Below, piece after piece: positions 15,848 to 20,484 of a stretch of DNA of 20,847 bases. The translations under genes and the position numbers were made by a program. Position 1 is the first letter of the stretch. Each line of letters begins with the position of its first letter. Source of the stretch: a virus; IMG/VR virus record IMGVR_UViG_3300030116_005518, positions 1 through 20,847 of that record; one strand, given 5' to 3'. The notes beneath the pieces were generated by a model that was not told the origin of the DNA, did no database searches, and worked only from the letters and a program-made list of their open reading frames with translations.

Positions 15848-15887
15848 GGCCGCATTGCGTAAAATAGCTGCAAGCTAAGGCGGTCCA
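15848..15887 (+). repeat. structured repeat, copy 1
   Basis: The hairpin TAGCT-GCA-AGCTA (15865-15877) is preceded by TGCGT and followed by AAGGCGGTCC. An outer pairing GGCCGC with GCGGTC is possible in this copy. The copy fills the gap between two divergent late promoters. Compared with copies 2 and 3, one stem pair has changed from C-G to T-A. Confidence 0.75.
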
Positions 15888-15888
15888 T

Positions 15889-15896
15889 AATAAATA
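15889..15896 (+). promoter_or_regulatory. T4-type late promoter, AATAAATA
   Basis: The octamer lies 6 nt before the ATG at 15903. Confidence 0.8.
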
Positions 15897-15902
15897 GTTT
15901 AA

Positions 15903-16283
15903 ATGGGAGTTTTTGATACTACACAAGCTAACTGGGGTAGAGCCGCTAATATTAGCGGAACAGCTAAAGTATGGGCAGCATGGGAACAAATAGGTACACA
16001 AGCTTTAAGGGGTAGTTATGGTGTATCTGGTATTGTTGATGAAGGTGTTGGACGTACAACAGTTAACTTTACAACTAATTTTAACAGTCAAGGTGGGTGG
16101 TGTGCTACAGGAGCTTCAAACTTTTACGGATCAAATACCATATCTGCTAGCACGGCAAAATTTGCTACAGTATTTCAAACATGTAGTAGTATATATATCT
16201 ACTGTAATGATGGTGGTACAAACATTGATTCGCATTGGGTTAATTTTGCTGGGTTCGGTCCAAACGATGATCCTATATCATAA
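15903..16283 (+). CDS. fibre-tip protein, diverged KAWVNFNG-like domain
   Basis: This 126-aa protein begins MGVFDTTQANWGRAANIS. It carries KVWAAWEQIGTQALRGSYGVSGIVDEGVGRTTVNFTTNF with small breaks, which aligns by eye with KAWVNFNG..AIRTSYNVSSISDEGTGSYIIIFTQ in the 162-aa protein. The middle (CATGASNFYG, FATVFQTCSSIYIYC) is beta-rich. It is a single gene behind its own late promoter and is followed within about 10 nt by structured repeat copy 2. It is probably a minor fibre or adhesin tip. Confidence 0.65.
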   Translation: MGVFDTTQANWGRAANISGTAKVWAAWEQIGTQALRGSYGVSGIVDEGVGRTTVNFTTNFNSQGGWCATGASNFYGSNTISASTAKFATVFQTCSSIYIYCNDGGTNIDSHWVNFAGFGPNDDPIS

Positions 16284-16292
16284 TTGTCTAAA

Positions 16293-16333
16293 CGGCGCGG
16301 TATGCGTGTATAGCCGCAGGCTAAGACGGTCCC
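16293..16333 (+). repeat. structured repeat, copy 2
   Basis: The hairpin TAGCC-GCA-GGCTA (16311-16323) is preceded by ATGCGT and followed by AAGACGGTCCC. It begins 9 nt after the stop of the fibre-tip gene. No T-run follows, so it is not an ordinary intrinsic terminator. Confidence 0.75.
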
Positions 16334-16389
16334 ATTACTTTTCTCAATATCTAATTAACTTTTATCAATATCACTTTCCGGGATATCAG

Positions 16390-16397
16390 AGTAAGTA
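16390..16397 (+). promoter_or_regulatory. variant late promoter, AGTAAGTA
   Basis: This weak match to TATAAATA lies 5 nt before the ATG at 16403, the same position as the clear promoters. Confidence 0.5.
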
Positions 16398-16402
16398 ATT
16401 AC

Positions 16403-16519
16403 ATGATAGCAGGAATAATGGAGTTTATAGCAGTTATAGGATTTATAATACTTTGCTTTATACATCTAATCATTAACTTATTAACCGGACAAGACGGCCC
16501 TTTATTACCCTTCTGGTAG
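16403..16519 (+). CDS. tiny membrane protein, 38 aa
   Basis: The protein starts MIAGIMEFIAVIGFIILCFI and ends NLLTGQDGPLLPFW. It is one hydrophobic helix (about residues 3-27) with a short polar tail. It is supported by a late-like octamer at the usual spacing and lies between two structured repeats, with copy 3 starting at its stop codon. A holin-like or membrane accessory role is conceivable, but nothing specific is seen. Confidence 0.55.
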   Translation: MIAGIMEFIAVIGFIILCFIHLIINLLTGQDGPLLPFW

Positions 16520-16559
16520 GCGGCCCATGCGTGAGTAGCCGTAGGCTAAGGCGGTTCCC
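16519..16559 (+). repeat. structured repeat, copy 3
   Basis: The hairpin TAGCC-GTA-GGCTA (16536-16548) is preceded by ATGCGT and followed by AAGGCGGTTCCC. It begins at the last base of the 38-aa gene's stop codon and lies 30 nt upstream of the next late promoter. Confidence 0.75.
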
Positions 16560-16588
16560 AAGGTTCTTAAGATATCCCCGGTAGATAG

Positions 16589-16596
16589 AATAAATA
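16589..16596 (+). promoter_or_regulatory. T4-type late promoter, AATAAATA
   Basis: The octamer lies 5 nt before the ATG at 16602. Confidence 0.8.
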
Positions 16597-16601
16597 GTTA
16601 C

Positions 16602-17081
16602 ATGGACAAGAAATTTTCAGGTAATCAATGGTTTACAGTTAATACTGATACGAAGCCAGTATATAACGACTACGTAGAACAGAATAACTCAGAATTATTC
16701 GATAAACAGCCTATAGAAGAGCTTAGCGAAGATCCTGAAGCTTTAGAAGCTAGATTCATTCAGATGATAGAAGATCTAGAGCCAGCACGTGATGTCCGTG
16801 AAGCATATATGGATTGCATTGACGGAGGATGTGATCCTGCTAGATTAGCTATGATTCTGGATAAAGCAATAGAAAATGAAAACTTACATCCACACGAAGC
16901 TTATTATATAATGACTGGTACTAATCCAGGTAAAGAAGATAATTTTGATATTAAAAATGTAATGGGTAGTAAACCACGTATGGGTAAAGCACAACCAGAA
17001 CCTGTTAATTATGATAAGGAATATGGTGTGTCAGGCTATTATCTAGATAACGATGGTAGAGATATCAGAGATAGAGACTAA
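16602..17081 (+). CDS. acidic unknown late protein, 159 aa
   Basis: The protein is not recognised. It is acidic and mainly helical in the middle (EDPEALEARFIQMIEDL, ARLAMILDKAIENENLHPHEAYYIM, about residues 43-105), with a disordered N-terminus and a tail rich in Asp, Arg and Tyr (YYLDNDGRDIRDRD). It has no membrane helix or signal peptide. It is the last plus-strand late gene and is followed by an intrinsic terminator. The start is fixed by the late promoter. Confidence 0.7.
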   Translation: MDKKFSGNQWFTVNTDTKPVYNDYVEQNNSELFDKQPIEELSEDPEALEARFIQMIEDLEPARDVREAYMDCIDGGCDPARLAMILDKAIENENLHPHEAYYIMTGTNPGKEDNFDIKNVMGSKPRMGKAQPEPVNYDKEYGVSGYYLDNDGRDIRDRD

Positions 17082-17121
17082 ATTGTCCTAGATTAACCCT
17101 TCACTACGTTCAGGCGCAATT

Positions 17122-17154
17122 ACCGGGAGTTATACCAATAGCTTCCGGTTTTTT
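17122..17154 (+). terminator. intrinsic terminator of plus-strand late genes
   Basis: The stem ACCGGGAG/CTTCCGGT (one G-T pair) with a 12-nt loop is followed by six T. It lies 40 nt after the stop of the 159-aa gene. Confidence 0.8.
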
Positions 17155-17312
17155 CCTAAAAAAATTTTTTCCGGAAACCCATATATAAGAAATACTAGGA
17201 AATTGCGAAAAAATATTGGCATGCACCTTCTGAAACCGAAAACCCGGTTTCGTATATCAGACAAATTTTCGTACTTAAGGTTCTAAGAGCGGGGTGGTTC
17301 TAGAAAGTACAG
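17155..17312. other. convergent intergenic zone
   Basis: No gene is seen. The zone holds an A/T block (seven A then six T near 17158-17170), a 7-bp hairpin GAAACCG/CGGTTTC (17232-17251) extendable with CTGA/TCAG, and AT-rich sequence between. It separates plus-strand late from minus-strand early transcription. An origin or regulatory role cannot be shown from this sequence. Confidence 0.5.
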
Positions 17313-17350
17313 GGGCTGTCTAGAGCAAACCACTCAACTCTAGACAGCCC
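17313..17350 (-). terminator. 13-bp hairpin after RadA-like gene
   Basis: A perfect inverted repeat, GGGCTGTCTAGAG with CTCTAGACAGCCC and a 12-nt loop, starts 12 nt downstream of the RadA-like stop. On the minus strand it is followed by CCTGTACTTTC rather than a T-run. It may end or protect the early mRNA; a protein-binding site is another reading. Confidence 0.6.
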
Positions 17351-17362
17351 GCTGTATCTATC

Positions 17363-18274
17363 TTAGCCTACCTTAGTATAAACTGCCTTCACTCCGCGAC
17401 CGACCTTATCTAACTTACCGGTAATAGTCAGCTCACGTAAGATGAAACTAGCACGTTGAGCATCTTCGATCTTAGTAAGAGCATCTTGAAGCGTAATAGA
17501 GTTCTTATCGAGCTGCATAATCATATCCATCTCAGCTTGCTTACGATTAACCTTACCAGTATGAGCTTTACCTTCATCGGCGGGCTTCTCGTAATCGAAG
17601 TCGTAACCAGTCCCGGTAAGTAAGAGCGTACACTCACCAGTAGGTCCGAACCTATTCTTCAGGGTGAACATATTAACGTGCTGATCGGGCTGACCTTCAA
17701 CGAACTCACGAAGGAGTTGAATATTAAAGTCTACCGAGTGAATCACGGACGTATTACCTTTATACTGACCAGACTTAGTCAAGTGAAGTACAATGCAGAT
17801 CGTACACTCGTTCTTCTTAGCCGCTTTAACGAGCTCTTGAATAGAGAACATCTCATGACGGCGACTACTAGTATCGCTATGCTTAGACTCTAGAGCTTGG
17901 AACGAGTCAACAACCAGCATATCGAAGTCCTTAGTGAACTTAACGATCTCTTCAGTACGAGTCTCGTTACAGATCTCTACCTCATCGACACCAATACGTT
18001 TACAAGTATTAGCGAGCTGCTCAACAGCCTCTTCGCCACTGATATAACCGACCTTATAGTTCTGCTTTGCGAGGCCTTCCATGATCTGAAGGAGCATAGT
18101 CGTCTTACCAGAGCCGGCACTACCGGTCAAACAACCTACCGAACCGGGCAAGAAGCCGCCGCCGAGGTTATCGTCGATACGAGCGATACCAGTTTGAAGT
18201 CTGCGATTAAAGATCTCCGGGATAACTACATCCTGGGCTTTCGTGAATTTGGTTTTCGTAATACTAAGGTTCAT
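17363..18274 (-). CDS. RadA-like RecA-fold ATPase
   Basis: This 303-aa protein has a RecA-type core: Walker A GSAGSGKTT (51-59), YISGEEA (77-83), Walker B DMLVVD (118-123), HLTKSGQYKGNTSVIHSVD (164-182) and KNRFGPTGE (206-214). The KNRFG and TK.G...G...H.VD motifs identify the RadA/Sms family, which drives branch migration in recombination. The usual N-terminal zinc finger and C-terminal Lon-like domain are absent. Instead residues about 240-303 look like a small winged helix. It is the last gene of the early region, has its own promoter and is followed by a hairpin. Codons use more C and G than in the late genes. It probably acts in phage DNA recombination or replication. Confidence 0.85.
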   Translation of the reverse strand: MNLSITKTKFTKAQDVVIPEIFNRRLQTGIARIDDNLGGGFLPGSVGCLTGSAGSGKTTMLLQIMEGLAKQNYKVGYISGEEAVEQLANTCKRIGVDEVEICNETRTEEIVKFTKDFDMLVVDSFQALESKHSDTSSRRHEMFSIQELVKAAKKNECTICIVLHLTKSGQYKGNTSVIHSVDFNIQLLREFVEGQPDQHVNMFTLKNRFGPTGECTLLLTGTGYDFDYEKPADEGKAHTGKVNRKQAEMDMIMQLDKNSITLQDALTKIEDAQRASFILRELTITGKLDKVGRGVKAVYTKVG

Positions 18275-18292
18275 AACTTAACTGACTGAAAT

Positions 18293-18321
18293 ATTGTAGT
18301 GGTTTTTCGGAGGAACTGCAA
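18293..18321 (-). promoter_or_regulatory. early sigma70-type promoter of RadA-like gene
   Basis: TTGCAG, a 17-nt spacer beginning TTCCTCCGAA, then TACAAT, which is 18 nt from the ATG at 18274. The -35 lies 2 nt after the stop of the 50-aa gene. Confidence 0.8.
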
Positions 18322-18323
18322 GC

Positions 18324-18476
18324 TTAGTCTTCGAACTTCTTGAAGTTATCCGCTACGATCTGACAAAGATCATCTACATTAAGATTAGTAAGCTCATACT
18401 CTCTATCCAATAACGGATCCATATAAGTCATAATGTCTTGTTGGATTTGTTCACTGACTTCGTTCTTATTCATCAT
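18324..18476 (-). CDS. small acidic early protein, 50 aa
   Basis: The protein starts MMNKNEVSEQIQQDIMTYMD and ends LCQIVADNFKKFED. It is helical and acidic and is not recognised. Two ATGs in tandem (18476 and 18473) are possible starts; the first is 6 nt after the -10 box, predicting a leaderless mRNA. Its last codons and stop (GAAGACTAA) plus the following promoter nearly repeat those of the 61-aa gene. Confidence 0.65.
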   Translation of the reverse strand: MMNKNEVSEQIQQDIMTYMDPLLDREYELTNLNVDDLCQIVADNFKKFED

Positions 18477-18482
18477 ACAACT

Positions 18483-18511
18483 ATTATGCATTCGGATTGG
18501 AGGAACTTCAA
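18483..18511 (-). promoter_or_regulatory. early sigma70-type promoter
   Basis: TTGAAG, 17-nt spacer beginning TTCCTCC, then CATAAT; six nt separate the -10 from the ATG at 18476. The -35 is 2 nt after the preceding stop. Confidence 0.8.
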
Positions 18512-18513
18512 GC

Positions 18514-18699
18514 TTAGTCTTCTAGGAGAATCTTACGGATCTTCAGACGATACTCGAGAGTCGCATCATCCAGCTTATCCTTCTGAAATTCGTTCAGTTT
18601 AGGTGCGAGCGTCCAATACATATCTTCTAGACGGTCTCTGACCAATTGCATTTGTTCGTCTCGGCAGTCGTGCATCATTCGTTCTTTCTTATCTAACAT
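18514..18699 (-). CDS. small charged helical early protein, 61 aa
   Basis: The protein starts MLDKKERMMHDCRDEQMQLV and ends KIRKILLED. It is almost wholly helical with many charged residues; no family is recognised. The ATG lies 6 nt after the TATACT -10 box. Its C-terminal codons and stop repeat those of the 50-aa gene. Confidence 0.7.
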   Translation of the reverse strand: MLDKKERMMHDCRDEQMQLVRDRLEDMYWTLAPKLNEFQKDKLDDATLEYRLKIRKILLED

Positions 18700-18705
18700 A
18701 CAAAT

Positions 18706-18734
18706 AGTATAGGATTTATTCGGAGGAACCTCAA
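18706..18734 (-). promoter_or_regulatory. early sigma70-type promoter
   Basis: TTGAGG, 17-nt spacer beginning TTCCTCCGAAT, TATACT, then 6 nt to the ATG at 18699. The -35 is 4 nt after the stop of the 45-aa gene. Confidence 0.85.
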
Positions 18735-18738
18735 GCTT

Positions 18739-18876
18739 TTACCACCACATTCTTGTTTCGTCGTCTGGTTCGATGATCTTAGTCTCATCTTCTTGGTCAT
18801 ATTGGTACCCCACCTCAGGTACCTCCAACGGTCCAAATAGCTTTTCAGCAAGTATTTTAATATCGTATTGATTCAT
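18739..18876 (-). CDS. small acidic early protein, 45 aa
   Basis: The protein starts MNQYDIKILAEKLFGPLEVP and ends with acidic sequence and TRMWW. It is not recognised. A strong Shine-Dalgarno (AGGGGG) lies 6 nt before the ATG, unlike the promoter-proximal genes, which fits an internal operon gene behind the 35-aa membrane protein. Confidence 0.65.
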   Translation of the reverse strand: MNQYDIKILAEKLFGPLEVPEVGYQYDQEDETKIIEPDDETRMWW

Positions 18877-18896
18877 TTAGCCCCCTGTGATATTTT

Positions 18897-19004
18897 TTAG
18901 AACAACATTAAGCCAATTGCATATCCGCCAATGAACGTTCCTAATATAATTACAAATGCAGCTATGGTTAGCAAGGTTATAATATTAATAAATGTATCTT
19001 TCAT
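18897..19004 (-). CDS. tiny membrane protein, 35 aa
   Basis: The protein starts MKDTFINIITLLTIAAFVII and ends FIGGYAIGLMLF. Nearly all of it is one hydrophobic helix. It begins 11 nt after the stop of the 65-aa gene and is followed 20 nt later by the 45-aa gene, suggesting one operon of three. The function is unknown. Confidence 0.6.
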   Translation of the reverse strand: MKDTFINIITLLTIAAFVIILGTFIGGYAIGLMLF

Positions 19005-19015
19005 ATTTCTATATA

Positions 19016-19213
19016 TTATTTGTCCGCGTATGGATGATTTGGATCACCATCTGGATCCCACCCGTCAAATACGTCTTGTTCAATTCCTTCTAGAATCAAT
19101 TCGACAACTGCGCCAGAACTCATATGAGGATTCCGCTTCATCGCGTTTTCTGCCAATTTCCGGATATTGAGAACAACATCCACATTAAGGTTTGCGTATT
19201 CGGTAGTGGTCAT
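19016..19213 (-). CDS. small unknown early protein, 65 aa
   Basis: The N-terminal half is helical (TTTEYANLNVDVVLNIRKLAENAM by segments); the C-terminus is acidic with DGWDPDGDPNHPYADK. It is not recognised. It is the first gene after the best-matching early promoter, with a leader of about 15 nt containing no clear Shine-Dalgarno. Confidence 0.7.
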   Translation of the reverse strand: MTTTEYANLNVDVVLNIRKLAENAMKRNPHMSSGAVVELILEGIEQDVFDGWDPDGDPNHPYADK

Positions 19214-19234
19214 ATCGTTATTTTCTATACAAGT

Positions 19235-19263
19235 ATTATACGGGGAATTCGGAGGAACCTCAA
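19235..19263 (-). promoter_or_regulatory. early sigma70-type promoter, consensus -10
   Basis: TTGAGG, 17-nt spacer beginning TTCCTCCGAATT, TATAAT. The ATG is 21 nt downstream at 19213. The -35 is 2 nt after the preceding stop. Confidence 0.85.
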
Positions 19264-19265
19264 GC

Positions 19266-19454
19266 TTAATAATTATGAACTGCGGGCCCTATTTCGTGAT
19301 CTAGATGCTTATGGGCAATGGAATAAGAGCGCTCTGGGTATGGGATAACCTCAACATAACCCTCCTCGAATTTACCAATGACCATATAGTCAGCTCCATC
19401 ATAGGAGACTGCATCTCCGATTTCTAATTTGTCGATCTCTTTCTTACTTAACAT
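19266..19454 (-). CDS. small SH3-like early protein, 62 aa
   Basis: Residues 12-39 (IGDAVSYDGADYMVIGKFEE..YVEVIPY) look like the strands of a small SH3/Tudor-type barrel; a His-rich tail follows (AHKHLDHEIGPAVH). The ATG is 6 nt after the CATAAT -10 box. Small barrels often bind nucleic acid or protein, but no function can be assigned. Confidence 0.7.
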   Translation of the reverse strand: MLSKKEIDKLEIGDAVSYDGADYMVIGKFEEGYVEVIPYPERSYSIAHKHLDHEIGPAVHNY

Positions 19455-19460
19455 GCTTCT

Positions 19461-19489
19461 ATTATGTATTCGGATTGGAGGAACCTCAA
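19461..19489 (-). promoter_or_regulatory. early sigma70-type promoter
   Basis: TTGAGG, 17-nt spacer beginning TTCCTCCAATCCGAAT, CATAAT, then 6 nt to the ATG at 19454. The -35 is 1 nt after the stop of the 70-aa gene. Confidence 0.85.
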
Positions 19490-19490
19490 G

Positions 19491-19703
19491 CTAAAACTGG
19501 AATTCATCCCAGCCAATAGTATTCTCAATATCTTCTGAGAACTCTTCAATAGTTAAAAGCTTACCTTTTATCTTACATTCCTCTATATAGAGCTCTAATA
19601 CTTGTTGGGTTGTATCATTCATACCATTTATTTCTTTTTTAAATTCAGGCCAGGGTTCATTATCTAAAGGTCCTAAGCCTGATTGTCCTTCCATATCTAA
19701 CAT
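19491..19703 (-). CDS. small acidic early protein, 70 aa
   Basis: The start is the ATG at 19703, 6 nt after a -10 box; a longer frame would read through the promoter. MLDMEGQSGLGPLDNEPWPE is followed by a helical acidic body (EINGMNDTTQQVLELYIEEC by parts, TIEEFSEDIEN) and ends GWDEFQF. It is not recognised. Very acidic small early proteins sometimes bind host enzymes, but this is only a possibility. Confidence 0.7.
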   Translation of the reverse strand: MLDMEGQSGLGPLDNEPWPEFKKEINGMNDTTQQVLELYIEECKIKGKLLTIEEFSEDIENTIGWDEFQF

Positions 19704-19709
19704 ACAACT

Positions 19710-19738
19710 ATTATGGATCCGAATAGGGGGAACTGCAA
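19710..19738 (-). promoter_or_regulatory. early sigma70-type promoter
   Basis: TTGCAG, 17-nt spacer beginning TTCCCCC, CATAAT, then 6 nt to the ATG at 19703. Confidence 0.8.
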
Positions 19739-19862
19739 GTCCAAATATAGGCTGGTCATTCCCCCGGAATTTCACTATACTATATGGGTAGTCAGAAGAC
19801 TAACGTGAATGAGACCATGGGTCTGGGGAGAACTCTTTATAGGCCCGGAAACTCCCCCGAGT
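19739..19862 (-). ncRNA. candidate structured leader or small RNA
   Basis: This would be transcribed from the promoter at 19868-19896. No convincing gene is seen. Possible hairpins in order are ACTC/GAGT at the 5' end, an alternative GGGGAG/CTCCCC, AGACC/GGTCT (loop CAT), TAGTC/GACTA, and ATTCC/GGAAT (19758-19770). It has no T-run terminator, so it may be a leader that runs into the 70-aa gene. Confidence 0.4.
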
Positions 19863-19867
19863 ACCTT

Positions 19868-19896
19868 ATTATAGGAACTTTTCCCGGGCCCGTCAA
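19868..19896 (-). promoter_or_regulatory. strong sigma70-type promoter
   Basis: TTGACG, a 17-nt spacer unlike the conserved early one, and a consensus TATAAT. It is the best overall match to the sigma70 consensus here. Predicted transcription starts near 19861. Confidence 0.75.
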
Positions 19897-19911
19897 GCCT
19901 ATACTATCTAG

Positions 19912-19928
19912 CAGATCCTACAGATCTG
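19912..19928. repeat. 6-bp inverted repeat
   Basis: CAGATC and GATCTG flank a 5-nt loop, between the 24-aa frame and the promoter at 19868. No T-run follows. Confidence 0.4.
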
Positions 19929-19940
19929 AATGAACTATTC

Positions 19941-20015
19941 TCAGCCCCCGCCAGCTGAATAGTAAAGTATGTATATCATGGCTAATGCTACTATCAGAAA
20001 TATCAGCAAAAACAT
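19941..20015 (-). CDS. possible tiny membrane peptide, 24 aa
   Basis: MFLLIFLIVALAMIYILYYS plus AGGG is one hydrophobic helix. The ATG lies right after the CCTCCTTTT that ends the structured RNA, and there is no Shine-Dalgarno. It resembles the other tiny membrane proteins here, so it could be expressed from that RNA by readthrough, but it may also be a chance frame. Confidence 0.35.
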   Translation of the reverse strand: MFLLIFLIVALAMIYILYYSAGGG

Positions 20016-20061
20016 AAAAGGAGGACTGGCCTTACGGGGTCTGATTGTGCGTAAGACCAGT
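20016..20061 (-). terminator. terminator-like hairpin
   Basis: ACTGGTCTTACG pairs with CGTAAGGCCAGT over 12 bp with one G-U, around a 13-nt loop, followed by CCTCCTTTT. The pair is a G-U wobble only in minus-strand RNA (C-A in the plus strand), supporting minus-strand transcription. Confidence 0.65.
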
Positions 20062-20131
20062 CTAGTTGTTTGTTCTAGACCCAGGAGGCGCCTTTATGGC
20101 TGCTTACTCCTCACTCCCTTACTCAAGGGAC
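20016..20131 (-). ncRNA. candidate structured RNA, about 115 nt
   Basis: The RNA is predicted to start near 20131 from the promoter at 20138-20165. Four stem-loops follow: UCCCUU/AAGGGA with a GAGU loop at the 5' end; AGGAG/CUCCU enclosing GC and GCC/GGC with an AUAAA loop; GUCUAG/CUAGAC; and the terminator-like 12-bp stem. Almost every base is in or between stems and no good gene lies within. It may be a phage small RNA or a long attenuator leader of the 24-aa frame. Family membership cannot be judged by eye. Confidence 0.55.
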
Positions 20132-20137
20132 AATATT

Positions 20138-20165
20138 ATTATACATTATCTCCCAGGAACTGCAA
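20138..20165 (-). promoter_or_regulatory. sigma70-type promoter of structured RNA
   Basis: TTGCAG, 16-nt spacer beginning TTCCT, TATAAT. The -35 directly follows the stop codon of the 37-aa gene. Confidence 0.75.
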
Positions 20166-20279
20166 CTACCAATTGAATAGTTCGCACACTCCCCACATAA
20201 TGACAAATAACCAGAAGAGACCTACTAAGACCTCGTCGATCTTATCCTCTGTCTTGATACCGTACTTAGTTAGCTTCAT
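20166..20279 (-). CDS. tiny membrane protein, 37 aa
   Basis: The protein starts MKLTKYGIKTEDKIDEVLVG, followed by a helix rich in Trp and Phe (LFWLFVIMWGV) and CELFNW. It has a polar helical N-terminus and one membrane span. It overlaps the end of the preceding 56-aa membrane protein by 14 nt in another frame, with AAGG near the ATG. The pair is probably co-translated. The function is unknown. Confidence 0.6.
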   Translation of the reverse strand: MKLTKYGIKTEDKIDEVLVGLFWLFVIMWGVCELFNW

Positions 20280-20436
20280 TAGTTGCCTTGATAGAATCAG
20301 ACCAAATCCAGAGAGTAACTCCCCCGCAGAGATACAGAGTATCACCCGGTAACTCGTAACCTAACACAGCTGCCACGCAGGCTGTATTAATAAGCGCAAA
20401 CCCAGCGCCATGCATTATCATCTTCAATTTATTCAT
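20266..20436 (-). CDS. small two-helix membrane protein, 56 aa
   Basis: The start is the ATG at 20436, 7 nt after TATAAT; a longer frame would include the promoter. MNKLKMIMHGAGFALINTAC begins a first hydrophobic helix (about 8-26), then a GYELPGDT turn and a second helix (LYLCGGVTLWIW, about 32-45), ending KATNEAN. It is not recognised. Its position in the early region suggests a membrane-targeted host-takeover role, which is inference. Confidence 0.65.
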   Translation of the reverse strand: MNKLKMIMHGAGFALINTACVAAVLGYELPGDTLYLCGGVTLWIWSDSIKATNEAN

Positions 20437-20443
20437 TACATAT

Positions 20444-20472
20444 ATTATACGTGTATTCCTGAGGCACTGCAA
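20444..20472 (-). promoter_or_regulatory. early sigma70-type promoter
   Basis: TTGCAG, 17-nt spacer, TATAAT, then 7 nt to the ATG at 20436. Confidence 0.85.
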
Positions 20473-20484
20473 GTATTATTTTTA

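Noticed and set aside
15834-16001. N-terminal extension of the 93-aa membrane protein
   Set aside because: It would read through a late promoter and the structured repeat; the ATG at 15833 has the standard promoter spacing.
16018-16398. Plus-strand 126-codon frame overlapping the fibre-tip gene
   Set aside because: It is in a shifted frame of the fibre-tip gene, runs through structured repeat copy 2 and has hydrophobic, unpatterned sequence; the other frame has the late promoter.
15848-16559. Structured repeats as tRNA genes, CRISPR repeats or a diversity-generating retroelement
   Set aside because: No cloverleaf or T-arm, no regular spacers, no reverse transcriptase or template/variable repeat pair is visible.
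17678-18289. Two plus-strand open frames antisense to the RadA-like gene
   Set aside because: They lie opposite a well-supported gene with clear ATPase motifs and have no promoter or ribosome site.
19697-19759. 20-codon minus-strand frame before the 70-aa gene
   Set aside because: It runs through the promoter of the 70-aa gene, and its G-run is too close to the ATG to act as a normal ribosome site.
19969-20352. Plus-strand 127-codon frame
   Set aside because: It runs antisense through the structured RNA and two small membrane genes, with low-quality composition and no promoter.
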